This document shows, in pieces, positions 9,735 through 25,885 of a DNA stretch of 64,000 nt; positions within the stretch are counted from its first letter, which is position 1; every line of letters starts with the position of its first letter. The DNA is from Bradysia coprophila (Eukaryota; Arthropoda; Insecta; Diptera; Sciaridae). Location of the stretch: positions 186,001-250,000 of the forward strand of contig NW_023503456.1 in NCBI RefSeq assembly GCF_014529535.1, in the 5' to 3' direction. A program made the position numbers and the translations under genes. The notes beneath the pieces are model-generated. The model was given only the letters and a program-made list of their open reading frames with translations. It ran no database searches and was not told the DNA's origin.

Positions 9735-11175
9735 AGAAGATGCTGTTCCAGTGGAAGCCATTAAACTAGGTGGAGACTCCGTATTAAAGGCAATCACGGC
9801 TTTGTTTAATCAATGTCTCCAATGGGAAGAAGTACCAGAAGCCTGGGAAAATGCGGTAATTACATTGCTGCATAAAAAAGGAGACATAACAAAGCTGGAA
9901 AATTACCGACCCATAAGCCTATTGTCAACACTCTACAAGTTGTTTATGAAAATCATTACGAAGAGGAACACTAACAAGTTCGACTTCTACCAACCTGTTG
10001 AACAAGCTGCTTTCAGATCTGGTTTCAGCACAAACGACCATTTGCAGGTGATGAGAACGCTTATTGAGAAGTGTCGTGAATACAACATCGACATAGTCTT
10101 GCTATTCATAGACTTCGAAAAAGCTTTCGATTCAGTGGAAACATGGTCGATATTGGACGCATTAGACGAATGTAGAGTAGACTCAAGGTACTCCAACACA
10201 ATTCGATATGTGTACAAAAATGCTACTTCATGTATAAAACTTCATAAGAGCACGGAGAAATTCAGAATTGGCCGAGGTGTAAGGCAGGGTGACACCATTT
10301 CACCTAAATTATTCACGGCGATTCTGCAGAGTATTTTTAAGAAGTTAAACTGGAGTAAAATGGGAATAAAGATAAATGGAGAGTACCTGAGCAATCTCCG
10401 CTTCGCTGATGACATTGTACCGAAAGCAGCGAATCTAGGTCAGGCTCAGCTTATGCTACAACAGTTAAGTGAGAAGGCGAGCAAAGTTGGCCTCAAGATG
10501 AACTTATCGAAAACTAAAGTCATGACCAACATCGGGGACGATAGAGAAATCAAAATTGGTGACACTGTCATTGAACGAGTCGACAGCTATGTATATCTAG
10601 GACATAAACTGAAGTTAGGTCTGGACAACCAAACTGCAGAAATAAGACGTAGGATTGGTCTTGCATGGGCAGCGTTCGGAAAACTCAGACTAATTTTCAA
10701 AAGCAAAATGAATAATAGTCTGAAACGCAAAGTTTTCGACACTTGTGTCCTTCCAGTGCTCACTTATGGAGCGGAAACGTTAACTTTAACAAAAGCATCC
10801 GAAGATAAATTGAGAGTGACACAAAGAGCCATGGAACGGAGTATGCTCGGAATAACACTCAGAGACAGAATGACGAATCAATGGATTCGACAACAAACCA
10901 GGGTCGTTGATGTCATGGAAAGAATAGCATCTCTGAAATGCGGGACATATTGCAAGAAGGACAGACGAACGTTGGACCAAAAAGATCATGAACTGGCGAC
11001 CATATAAAAGACGAGCTATAGGTAGACCACCAGAGAGATGGACAAACGGAATTAAGAATATTGCAGGTACAAACTGGCAGCAAATGGCAATGGATCGTAC
11101 GAAATGGAAAGAAGTTGGAGAGGCCTACATCCAGCAGTGGATAGAAACAGGCTGAAAAAGAAGTAGAAGAAGAAG
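9734..11175 (+). pseudogene. 5'-truncated LINE copy, frameshifted near its 3' end
   Basis: This is the 3' portion of the same LINE that is complete at 36852-39911. It begins within the sequence GAGAAGATG…TTCCAGTGGAAGCC and keeps the whole reverse transcriptase domain open. Visible RT motifs are the YRPISLL, FIDFEKAFDS, GVRQGDTISPKLF and LRFADD blocks. Over the shared frame up to the break I count four amino-acid differences from the complete copy. At 10940/10941 eight bases (GAGCTGGG in the complete copy) are missing, which shifts the frame and ends the open frame early at about 11007. The tail is a GAA-rich tract (11158-11175). It lacks the endonuclease, so it is a dead but young insertion. 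Confidence 0.9.
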
Positions 11176-11271
11176 GATTGTCATAACTGAACCCAGAAAA
11201 ACTTGTGCAGATTACATACATTTACGCAATCTGCAAAGGTTTCCCCAAGTGGGCTAAGTTATGACTCACAA

Positions 11272-11298
11272 CACAAACCAATTTTTCCTTTAAAAGTA
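11272..11298. repeat. Right arm of the inverted repeat flanking the truncated LINE
   Basis: Complement of the block at 9707-9734 (CACAAACCAATTTTTCCTTT). See that entry. The sequence beyond it (TTCAATGGTTTTAC) also resembles TTCAATGGTTTTAC near 9483, so the older host element may be larger. Confidence 0.6.
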
Positions 11299-11504
11299 AC
11301 ACATTTTTCCATGCTTCAATGGTTTTACGACTCCGTCAATTCCTTCAAGTTTCAGGTTTGCAACCGTACGTCCCCCGGAGCCCACAAATGGCGTACGTGA
11401 CTTTTAGCAGGTGCGCATAGTTTATGTTGTTTCCGTGAGGAACTAATATATTCCAACTAAGCTGTTACAAAATATTTTTCGTTCTGGTGCGAAGCCATTT
11501 GCTA

Positions 11505-11672
11505 GTGATCACTAGGGCGTATCGAAATTTGCAAATTTTAAGGACCGCGATAGCCTGTGTGCGGAAAACGTATATCATCGAAAACTGTGTCCGGGCATGT
11601 GGTTGATGGATCCAATGGAGCCATGGAAGAAGTCCTTAAAATTTGCAAAATTCGATACGCCCTAGTGATCAC
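11505..11672. mobile_element. 168-bp foldback element with GTGATCACTAGGGCG ends
   Basis: The left end GTGATCACTAGGGCGTATCG is mirrored at the right end, and complementarity continues inward through AAATTTGCAAATTTTAAGGAC with small gaps. The terminal GTGATCAC is itself a palindrome, which makes the exact ends and any target duplication ambiguous. Confidence 0.75.
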
Positions 11673-12035
11673 CTACCGAATGGCTTTTCACCAGTGCAAA
11701 ATTTAAGCAAAAATGATACGAATCTCGGAATCTAGAACAAATCTGGGAGGTGCGGGAATTCAGTAAAAACCCAACTTTTAGCAAAATGGAAGCGGTTTAT
11801 CAAGGTTGGAAATGGGTCTTTCATCATTGAAAGAAAAAGGGACACCTTGCAACACTAAAACATTATAGTTATTGGTGAAATTATGAATCGCCCAAAATTT
11901 CCCTGTCGTCGACAAAATTATATTCGTATGATAACAAGCTTCAAATTGAAGATAAAAATTAAAACAATAATGATTTCGTTCTGTCGAAAGGAAATCTAAC
12001 GTTTAGATGTTTTGCCCACTTTCATTTTTGTGTCA

Positions 12036-13644
12036 GGGAGATGCGGGAAATCAGAAACAAAACTACATTTTTTATTTACATCTTTAAAAAAAAATTCTAT
12101 TTAAAATCGCTTGATAAGATTTTAGTGTAGACAATTGAGTCGTACAACTTTACTATTGCATAGAAAAATAGGTCAGCATCCTCTTAAATTTTTTGTGTAA
12201 CAGTAACTTATTAACCGTACGAAGAAACACCTTTGGATTTTTGGCTAAAACATGAAGAATCGATTTTTTTAACTGTGAAAATTCTATGTCTCCAGTTTCG
12301 TGGCTGATCACAATGTGAATGTGAGATACTCTCAGAGTTCTACAACAACCAAATACAAAGTATACAGTAGAAGGTTCCAAAAATAACCAAATAAAATTGT
12401 ACCAAGTCATACAAATCGAAACACTCCGATCCGAAACATGTTTCGAAGACTCTGCAGAATTCTGTGAATCTTGGAGACAGTGATACCGTACATCAAATGC
12501 AATGGAAGCGAAGGGAAAATGAATTTTGCCTGGTTTATGGTCCTCATAGACAGAGGACCTCGGCATTGCACGATATTTGTTTCTAAATTTGGTCACCCAT
12601 GTCAAAAATGGTCTAAAATATCAGTCGATACTGTCCAGAATCTGGAAATAATCTGCAATTCTGGAAAAATTGGTCACTTACATCAAACGCAATGGAGGCG
12701 AAACGAAATTTAATTTTGTCTGGTTTATGGCATACATAGACAGAGGACCTGGGCATTGCACGATATTTATTCCAAAACAGGGTCACCCATATCAAAAATA
12801 GCGTGAAAAATGGGTAAATAAACCGTCGTTACCGTGCAATATTGCACGGTATCGACTGATTTCAAACTAATATTTCGACTTATTTTTGATATGGGTGACC
12901 CTGTTTTGGAATAAATATCGTGCAATGCCCAGGTCCTCTGTCTATGTATGCCATAAACCAGACAAAATTAAATTTCGTTTCGCCTCCATTGCGTTTGATG
13001 TAAGTGACCAATTTTTCCAGAATTGCAGATTATTTCCAGATTCTGGACAGTATCGACTGATATTTTAGACCATTTTTGACATGGGTGACCAAATTTAGAA
13101 ACAAATATCGTGCAATGCCGAGGTCCTCTGTCTATGAGGACCATAAACCAGGCAAAATTCATTTTCCCTTCGCTTCCATTGCATTTGATGTACGGTATCA
13201 CTGTCTTCAAGATTCGCAGAATTCTGCAGAGTCTTCGAAACATGTTTCGGATCGGAGTGTTTCGATTTGTATGACTTGGTACAATTTTATTTGGTTATTT
13301 TTGGAACCTTCTACTGTATACTTTGTATTTGGTTGTTGTAGAACTCTGAGAGTATCTCACATTCACATTGTGATCAGCCACGAAACTGGAGACATAGAAT
13401 TTTCACAGTTAAAAAAATCGATTCTTCATGTTTTAGCCAAAAATCCAAAGGTGTTTCTTCGTACGGTTAATAAGTTACTGTTACACAAAAAATTTAAGAG
13501 GATGCTGACCTATTTTTCTATGCAATAGTAAAGTTGTACGACTCAATTGTCTACACTAAAATCTTATCAAGCGATTTTAAATAGATTTTTTTTTAAAGAT
13601 GTAAATAAAAAATGTAGTTTTGTTTCTGATTTCCCGCATCTCCC
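12036..13644. repeat. 1.6-kb near-perfect palindrome
   Basis: Two arms of about 805 and 804 nt meet at a centre between 12840 and 12841, where ACCGTGCAAT/ATTGCACGGT forms the innermost hairpin. About 30 bases on each side of that hairpin are not complementary. The outer ends are GGGAGATGCGGGAAATCAG and its complement. The arms differ very little: I noticed one 1-nt indel in a poly-A/T run and two substitutions near 12465-12476. Each arm contains two diverged tandem units of about 190 bp (starts near 12886 and 13076 in the right arm). Both units carry an open frame with the shared pattern NKYRAMPRSSVY…HKP…FASIAFDV. A mirrored 150-codon frame is present in each arm (12605-12153 minus, 13528-13076 plus). 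I recognise no protein family. A foldback transposon or a recent inverted duplication are the alternatives. Confidence 0.9.
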
Positions 13645-13811
13645 AGTCAATACCAAAAAAGAAAAAAACATTTTTCTGTATACGTGAGAGTGTATTGGTG
13701 AGCTATGATATGAATCGGTTGGTAGGGAAAGTAAACGGTCGAGAAGGAAAGTAACGGTTGGGAAGGAATGCACCAACACACTCTCACTATTACAGAAAAA
13801 TAACTTTCAAA

Positions 13812-13892
13812 ATACCCCAATACACACTCGATGTGTGTTTTCGCTTGGGCTTCGCCCGCGCGTGCACACACATCTCGTGTGTATTGGGGTAT
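13812..13892. repeat. Small foldback, about 80 bp
   Basis: ATACCCCAATACACACTCG at the left is answered by CGTGTGTATTGGGGTAT at the right, around a GC-rich loop (GGGCTTCGCCCGCGCG). It is a strong potential hairpin; the GC-rich loop is unusual for this AT-rich neighbourhood. Confidence 0.75.
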
Positions 13893-13907
13893 GTTGAAAT
13901 ATACTAT

Positions 13908-14391
13908 TTATCTCCTGCAAGCTGATATTTCATACATTACGCGTTTCTGCATATAAACACAAACACATACATAGCCTATACGATTGGATAATTCACACAT
14001 AACCCACCTAGGGTAAATTTACTTTCCATCTACATATTTGAAAAAAAAATCGCCGAACGGCGGAAGCGAACACGTGACCAGCAGCATATCAACCAAACAT
14101 GCTGACCACTACGCCAACAAATCACATAACGCGATGCAATTGGTGTCGGTAGTGGTTCGTTAGTCACTTCTACATCGATCAAATAATCAGAGTAGTCGGA
14201 ATGATGTCATTTGAACGAAATGTTGAGGTGGATAGTATATGTGTGTGAGTAAGTAAATAAAGGATTCTCTGTATGATGTTTTTTTTGTTGTGAATGCGTT
14301 TTAAAACAACATGCTTAATTAATTAATTTTAAATCCAAATTTTTGTGGTTATTTCGCTAATGTATGAAATATCAGCTTGCAGGAGATAAAA
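13908..14391. mobile_element. Inverted-repeat element with 32-bp arms
   Basis: TATCTCCTGCAAGCTGATAT at 13909 onwards is mirrored at 14358-14391, with about 420 bp between the arms. The loop contains a tRNA-like B box and a GTGTGTGAG-rich run. It probably is a non-autonomous DNA element that contains or has received a SINE. Confidence 0.65.
14045..14130 (-). ncRNA. Weak tRNA-like sequence inside the inverted-repeat element
   Basis: On the minus strand TTGGCGTAGTGGTCAGCA resembles an A box, and GTGTTCGCTTCCGCCG resembles a B box about 40 bases later. The stems are poor. It is a possible SINE head or decayed tRNA copy, listed at low confidence. Confidence 0.3.
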
Positions 14392-14398
14392 CATTGTT

Positions 14399-14515
14399 CT
14401 ACCTTGGTGTATATTTCTCGAATCACTTCTTATGTACAATTGTATATACACTCGCTGGCGCTCGTTATATACAATTGTACATACGAAGTTATTCTCGAAA
14501 TATACACCAAGGTAG
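14399..14515. mobile_element. 117-bp foldback element
   Basis: CTACCTTGGTGTATATTTCT and its complement form the outer arms, and an inner ATACAATTGTATAT/ACAATTGTACAT region continues the pairing. It lies immediately inside or next to the right arm of the 13908-14391 element, so elements are clustered here. Confidence 0.75.
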
Positions 14516-14693
14516 AAAATGTACTATTACGTTATGGCAGTGCAGTGGTTGCTTTTCGATCCATTCATGGGTGTACGAATTAATTTATAAGCAATTAATA
14601 GTACATTATAACACGATGTGATCAGGAGAGTGATATTTGAGTATGTTATACGTACTTAGAAGAATACAAACAAACAATATTTACAACGAGTGT

Positions 14694-15121
14694 ACAACAA
14701 GTATCTGTTACGACATTTTGTTTGCAGCAAGGTCACTCTACGACGAAATTTTCAATTTATCATCTGTCTTCAAGTGCCCGTTCCTTTAAGATGAGTGGTA
14801 TTGTTATCCTATATCCATAAATAAGTTATTTGCAGCAATTCTTACATTAATTACATGTATCTGGAGTCGGTTAAAGCTGATTTCACTAGCCATAAGAAGA
14901 AATTTACCCTAAAAATATGTGGAAATCAGCTTAAACCGACTCCAGATACACATAATCATTGTAAGAAATGCTTCAAAAAACTTAAACCACCTATTTATGA
15001 AGAATGCATAACAATTCCACTCATTCTAAAGGAACGGGCACTTGAAGATAGATAGTAAATTGAAAATTTCGTCGTAGAGTGACCTTGCTGCAAACTAAAT
15101 GTCGTAACAGATACTTGTTGT
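14694..15121. mobile_element. 428-bp foldback element
   Basis: The ends are ACAACAAGTATCTGTTACGAC and its complement. Complementarity between the arms extends nearly to the centre, with GTATCTGGAGTCGGTTAAAG near 14862 answered near 14933. The plus-strand frame 14855-15055 lies across the hairpin and is not considered a gene. Confidence 0.8.
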
Positions 15122-15688
15122 GAGGCTGGTATGGCGAATGTGGTATCGCTGTAAAGCTTAGACTGCAGGCTGATCAGGCACTATTGTTTTGTTGCAGATA
15201 GAGTCAACCTGTGTATTACAGATGAGTCGAAGTTTTACCGAGGATGGTGAAAATAAAATTTTTCAAATATTGTACAATTCAGACAAATTTTGTAAAATCC
15301 ATTCCCAGCGTTTAATAGAGCGTGGAATCCTCTACCAATATCGCCATTCAAAGAGTTTCAAACTCTCTTCATCTTGGACATATCACCATTCAAAGATGTC
15401 GAATTTTCGACTTTATCTGGCTGTAGCTACGTGGTCAAGTTGTCGAGGGGAGCCATTTCAATGCGAATTAGCTTAGAATTAGTCCCTCTATGCGTTGCGA
15501 TAACAATCTGTATTCAAATTGACTCGTCGATCCCGCACAGCCATGAGTACCGGTTCTCCGAAACGGCTGGAAAATTTTGCGAACTGAATGTGGTTCCTTA
15601 TAGTACTGGAGTCCCTCAATAAGAATATAAAAAACGAGCCGTCAGAACAGTCGGAGCGTTTGCTGCGACGGAGCCCCGTACAAACCCG
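15122..15688. other. Non-coding stretch, nothing recognised
   Basis: Two overlapping plus-strand frames of 80-95 codons are open here but resemble no family and lack supporting splice sites. I assign nothing. Confidence 0.35.
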
Positions 15689-15689
15689 T

Positions 15690-15850
15690 ACATCTATTGC
15701 GCAGATGACCCTAGTTCGTCCGTCGCCCTACTCTTACCGTAAGCCAAATGCGGCCGTAAACGTCGGTAGAGTAAAATTCTTATAAAATGTGTACGTCTTT
15801 AAAATTGCGCATAGCGCAATTACGAAGCCCCGTACTACGTTCAAATGTAA
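15690..15850. repeat. Dispersed repeat segment, shared in reverse with 24733-25126
   Basis: The blocks TATTGCGCAGATGACCCTAG, GTCGCCCTACT, GTAAGCC, TTAAAATTGCGCAT and CGAAGCCCCGTAC occur here in this order. They recur as complements in the reverse order between 24733 and 25126, with divergence. The right part merges into the AGCCCCGTAC end of the next element. Confidence 0.5.
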
Positions 15851-16708
15851 CACAAACTATACTTCGCACTGATCAGTGACTTTGTAATTATCATTTTCAT
15901 CGATTTATATTGTTTTTACAAAAATCCAAAATGGCGGCTGACGGCCATTTTGTTATGAGGTGGAAAGTAGTACAGCTGCTTTACATTCGTTATTACCTTT
16001 CAAACAAAAAAAAATCATGAAATTCGGTCAAATTTTACTCGAGATATTAACAAAAAACACCACCTTCACTCTATGGCCGAGTAGCCTCATATAAGCTCAC
16101 TCCAAGAGACCTAGCTAACGCTACGGTGAACCGAATTTCATAAACCTTTTTTTTCCCGGATTGGTACGGTCAATACCTATCTAATAAAGCGAAATCTATC
16201 TAAATCCGTTCCAATGTGGCCAGCCTACAAGCAAAAACGGCTTGCCGCCTTGTACCTAGTTCACACCAAGGGGTCTAACTCACGAGTCGCTCATCCAATT
16301 TCCATAAACTTTTTTTTGTCGATCGGTATTGTAAATACCTTTCATTTGACGTATCACTTACATGTGTAGCCTTTGAATGGCCGCAGATATCTTCGGAAAA
16401 CGTTAAATCACTTATTGGGCCCCAGCTCCGGAAGGGTCGACCCAAAATCGCCCATCTTCGAACTTAGCCTCACTATTTCGACTATCTTTCAGGGAAAAAA
16501 AATTTTTGAAATCGGATTTGATTTACTCAAGATATCGACGTGACAGACGGACGGACGGACGGACGGACAGACGGACAGACACAATTTTTATTGCGGATTC
16601 GTTATCTATGAACATAGGCAAACACTTTGCCCTTACCGTCTGCTTCGAATTCCATCAATTACACATGGCATCGTAATCCTATTAGCCCCTTGTACTTCGT
16701 ACGGGGCT
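15829..16708. mobile_element. Dispersed element with AGCCCCGTAC terminal repeats
   Basis: The element is bounded by AGCCCCGTAC at the left and by CTTCGTACGGGGCT at the right, so its ends are inverted. Internally it contains the CTTCGAACTTAGCCTCACT block, a GACGGACGG microsatellite near 16547, and AGGCAAACACTTTGCCCTTA. The last 260 bp recur almost word for word at 40368-40586. Other copies or fragments of the terminal motif are at 24738, 25352, 48013-48299 and 48461. No transposase frame is seen. The class is unknown. Confidence 0.65.
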
Positions 16709-16711
16709 AAA

Positions 16712-18428
16712 AATCCCGGGAAATGGTAAACCGGTTAACCGGTTTTTCCCGGTTTTTAATTTCCCGGTTACATTCCCTAGTTGTAGTGACCGCCTAAGTA
16801 AGTAGGTATTACTTTCCCTACACAGAATTCGATTGTGTGTTTCGCCCCCATTGGACCTGATGGTACGAGCTAAAGCTAAACTGACTTTTTTCCACCATGA
16901 AAACCGTATGTGTCTGTTGCATGAAGCAAATAATAAAGTCAACGAAATAACACATCCCTTACACATTTTTATTTGATTTTTTTGTTTGTTTTATTCACAC
17001 CTATACATATTTACACCATAATAATATGATTATAATGACTGATTCTGATAATCTTATTAAATTTATTTTTTGTTGTCTTTTGTTTAACAATTTTTTGCTT
17101 TTAATATAACGTTTCTCATCTCAAATGTTTTCATCAATTTTATCAATTTACTTTAATGTTTACTTGAATCTGGCTACAATTTATTTTTGTTTTTCTCATT
17201 AAATTTTGGTTTCGGTAAATATATGCTACACAGTTAACAGTTTAGTGGTATGCCTCAAAAATTAATTCTTAAAGTTACGTTTCCAAAGCAGAACATATTA
17301 CGTTCCCAAGGAACGCCGACTGCGGCGGAGACCATTATAAAGTCGACGACCTCTGACACTGTATCAATTTTATCAACGGAAATCGAACGAAAAACTAAAT
17401 CTACTGCGCAGTATAACATCGATAAAACCGCAACAAATCCATATTCACTAACGGGATGCGCGGGGCGATTATAAATTCCGTCCGATTGAATGTAAATATG
17501 CAAACGATTTTGTCCGAACTTTGACGAGTCGAGGAAAAATGAATTTCCTGATTTAATGTTCCATTCATTTTTAAATTGTCAACAGGATCAAATTTAGAAG
17601 AGAAAACCGCAAATATATTTGACATTCAATCCGGTCTCTTACACTCTCTCGCTGAGAGCTAAATGTAACTGCAATATTCAAGGTCAGATTGTCGGGGGTC
17701 GTTATTTTGAATACAGAAAAACGTCGAACATTGCAGCCACACGATCGATAATTGCAATCAATTAACTAAATTCCATTTTTGTCAATTCGCTTCACGATCA
17801 GCAAAATAATAAAAAAAAAAAACTCGAATCCGGAAGCGGGAAGTCCGGATGGACAAAATGTATTGGATAAAAGATTGTCCAGAAGAATGTATCCAAAATA
17901 TTGTTGCGAGTGATGGAGATATCGTATTTTGGTGAATGCGAAGCAAAGATGCTGAGACAAATATGTCGAATTTAGTTACTTGAGAATTGGATCACTCTGT
18001 GATTGGTTGAAGGTTGATTGAAATGGATTTGTTGAAGCGGCAGGAATAAAAACCAAATTTAAAAAAAAAAGACGAAGCGACAATGCGAAACTTGATTTTT
18101 GCATTAATTTAGTTGCGTTTAAGGGACTGTAACAATTTTTTTCTTCATCTGAATACAATTAAAATTCTTTTGTTTAACTGACATAGTACACGGACCTGCC
18201 TATCATTCCAAGAACAAAAAATACGAAAAATGTTTTAATTATTTTATAGAAGGAATGTGTAAATGGTTTTTTCTCTCTAATATTTTTTTAATTTTTTTTT
18301 TTTTATTTTTTAATTAAAGTCAAACCTACCATTCACATCCAGCATTCAAAATGACCAAACAGAAATGGTAAGCATCGAAATTTTAAATAGTTTTTTTTCT
18401 TGTTTGTGTGTGTGTTTAAATTGTGATT
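16712..18428. other. AT-rich 3' flank of Vha26, no gene seen
   Basis: Very AT-rich DNA with poly-A and poly-T runs (near 17808, 18061 and 18290). It presumably includes the 3' UTR of the minus-strand Vha26 gene close to 18428, but I could not fix a polyadenylation site. Small open frames near 17250-17625 overlap on both strands and are not convincing. Confidence 0.4.
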
Positions 18429-23420
<4,992 letters not shown>

Positions 23421-24227
23421 TTTGCGCTGATTTTATTGTGCCTGGGTTGTTTGTAAAAACTAATTTAAATATACGAATCGAAACACACCAGTTTTCGATC
23501 ACACAATGAGAAAGATTCACTATTGGGAGTAACACCTCAACTCCGACGAGAAAAAAAAATATTCCGTCACTTGATCGAATGAAATGAATAGAAGTCCCGA
23601 GATACGTTCAATGAAATTTTTTCATTAATCATATGATTCAACTACGTGAATCGAATCAGCAATTAAAAAGAAAATGGACTAGAGGCTCGGTGCTGCCAGA
23701 TATAGTAATGATTTTTACCAACGAAGTACTAAACTAACTTTCACATTGTTTGCGATTTCAATGTTGAACACGAGATGAAGGAAAATATAGCTTTTTAATC
23801 ATAAGACCAACATGATCATAGTTTCAGTGGGTCAAGTCTGGCTGCATATTCTATTAAACACTAAAACGTTTTCTTTAGACAATCGCTAGATAAAATTGAA
23901 TAGGTTTGCTCCATAATACGGTAAAAACGATTTTTGACAACCCGAAAACGAACGAGAGCACCCACAAAACCATCTCAACGCTTTTGCAAACAATTTGTAA
24001 ACAATAATTTTTTGGTCACATAACCTTGGAACAGACCAATGTTACGCTGCGTCACTTTCCGTTTTGAATACTTCTTTGAATGTCGATTTGCTGTCAACAT
24101 TTTCAAAAGAAAGTAACTGTGCCTTCCAGAGCGATGCGATAGTGATGGTTTCGAAATTTTTCTTTTGTCCTAATGTCAAAGAATGAAAGAAAAATTTCGC
24201 ATCTATCACTTTCGCGTTTATTTCGAT
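23421..24227. other. Vha26 upstream region, nothing recognised
   Basis: This region should hold the Vha26 promoter and 5' UTR. I see no TATA box or initiator that I can defend. Confidence 0.35.
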
Positions 24228-24329
24228 GGATAGAGGGAATATGTCGAATGATTTTGAATTTGGTCGAGAGAAAATGTATTAAATTCTCTCTCAAAAGACC
24301 ACCTGTCATCCGACATATTCCCTCTATCC
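24228..24329. mobile_element. 102-bp foldback element
   Basis: GGATAGAGGGAATATGTCG at the left is perfectly mirrored at the right end, and a TCTCTC-rich inner part adds further pairing. It has a hairpin or MITE-like structure with no coding capacity. Confidence 0.75.
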
Positions 24330-24732
24330 GTTGAAACGATGTCACAGTCCTCATATTAGCATCTCTCTGCCAATATCAAATGGTGAGAAATTAGAATAAA
24401 ATTGTAAAGCATGCGTAGTCTCCGCTTAAAAAAAGTTACCCGTTTTCATTTCGTTTTGCCTCCGTTTTAGTATGGTTTCCACTCAACAAAAAGTACTCCG
24501 TCAAGTAAACAAAGTAAAAATTGCAAAAATTCAATTTTGTCTGTCACACGCAATGTTTCTCTGGTAGGCGGAAATTAAGCCTTATGATCAAAATTTGAAC
24601 ACGATTCTCTCTCAAAACTCATTTGTGTTCGTTTTTGGTCCTTGGACTAAGGCTGCTAGTAGTGCCTTATGTGTATTTATACTCAATAAATTAAAATTTT
24701 AGGGCTATTTGAAATTCATGTTACATTTGAAA

Positions 24733-25126
24733 GGAACGTCGTACGGGGCTTCGTAAATGGGTTGTGATGGAAGTTACAGATTTAGCCGCAAAAATCGACT
24801 CCAGCACCAACTTTGTAATTTTCTTTCTCGAATTTCACACGTAATTTCTACTCAAACGGGAATAATTTTGTAATTTTACTTAAAAAATACAAATTCTACT
24901 ACCGAGCCAAAAAATAAACAACCAGAATACATGTCTTATTTACGAGCGTCATATACCTTGATCGCAATTCTTCTTCTTCTTAAAATGGCGGAAATCACAA
25001 CCCATTGCGCCATGCGCAATTTTTAAGATGTAAACATTTCATAATAATTTTACTTTAACTACGTTAACGGGCGTAATAGGCTTACAGTCAAAGTAGGGCG
25101 ACAGACGCACTAGGATCACGTACGCA
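24733..25126. repeat. Dispersed repeat, reverse copy of 15690-15850 with an insertion
   Basis: It starts with GTCGTACGGGGCTTCGTAA and continues through CATGCGCAATTTTTAAG, GGCTTACAG, AGTAGGGCGAC and TACGCAATAGAT, the complements of the blocks near 15690-15850 in reverse order. Between the first two blocks lies about 260 bp not present in the other copy. Confidence 0.5.
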
Positions 25127-25134
25127 ATAGATAT

Positions 25135-25339
25135 CAATGAAAGTAGATAAGTAGGTATGGCCAGTCCATACAAGTCGGAGCACATACGGATTTGCATGGC
25201 GCCACCTCAAACGAACTCATTTCTAGTGGAAATTTGCACTAGAAATGAGTTCGTTTGAGGTGGCGCCATGCAAATCCGTATGTGCTCCGGCTAGAACAAA
25301 TTTGAACGTTTGGCCATACCTATCTATTTACTTTCATTG
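25135..25339 (+). mobile_element. 205-bp hAT-type MITE, copy 1
   Basis: The terminal inverted repeats start CAATGAAAGTA. The centre is a strong hairpin whose arms include GGCGCCACCTCAAACGAACT. The same element, in reverse orientation and almost identical, lies at 49147-49351. Both sides of this copy carry ATAGATAT (25127-25134 and 25340-25347), an exact 8-bp target duplication, as expected for hAT transposition. There is no transposase. Confidence 0.9.
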
Positions 25340-25792
25340 ATAGATATACGGGTTCGTACGGGGCTCAACAATCTCCATACAAAATTTGTTTTTTATACTG
25401 AACGGAACGATGGAAAGTATGGCGCGTTCTATTACATTTTGACCGATTTTGACAAAAACTTCTACTTCGTCGCATGGACCTTGGTTCGAAGGACCTTGGA
25501 ACAGACCTATAATCTAATGGGTTAACTGTAAAAAATTTGAAGACCCACTGGGACCTTTCTAATTTTTGTAAGTATAATCTTAAACCGAATATGGAAAAAT
25601 GAACCGGAAAAACTAGGTCGATTGAACGAACTAGAGTAAAACCAACAAAACGCAGATTTTGATTTTTTATGCAATTCAGTGACCGAATTCGATACTTACG
25701 CAGCCTGTGTCATATGAACCAGTTTTATTTCATCCAAAAATCAGTGCGAAAAAAATTTATCGCACGCTAAATGAGTGCGATAATAGTTATTT
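25340..25792. other. Non-coding stretch with a CGTACGGGGCT fragment
   Basis: The terminal motif GTTCGTACGGGGCT of the dispersed family occurs near 25349. The rest shows nothing recognisable; the 71-codon frame at 25310-25525 starts within the MITE and is rejected. Confidence 0.35.
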
Positions 25793-25885
25793 ATCTACCA
25801 AGGTAGGTATGAAGGTATTTTTTCGCACTAGATGTCGACAAGACGTCGTGTGCGAAAAAATACCGGCATACCTACCGTGGTAGAT
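25793..25885. mobile_element. 93-bp foldback element
   Basis: ATCTACCAAGGTAGGTATG and TATTTTTTCGCAC on the left are answered by the complements on the right (GTGCGAAAAAATA, CATACCTACCGTGGTAGAT) around a short loop. The word TTTATCGCAC near it recurs at 26326. Confidence 0.7.

Noticed and set aside
14855-15055. 66-codon frame as a small gene
   Set aside because: It spans the loop and arm of a 428-bp foldback element.
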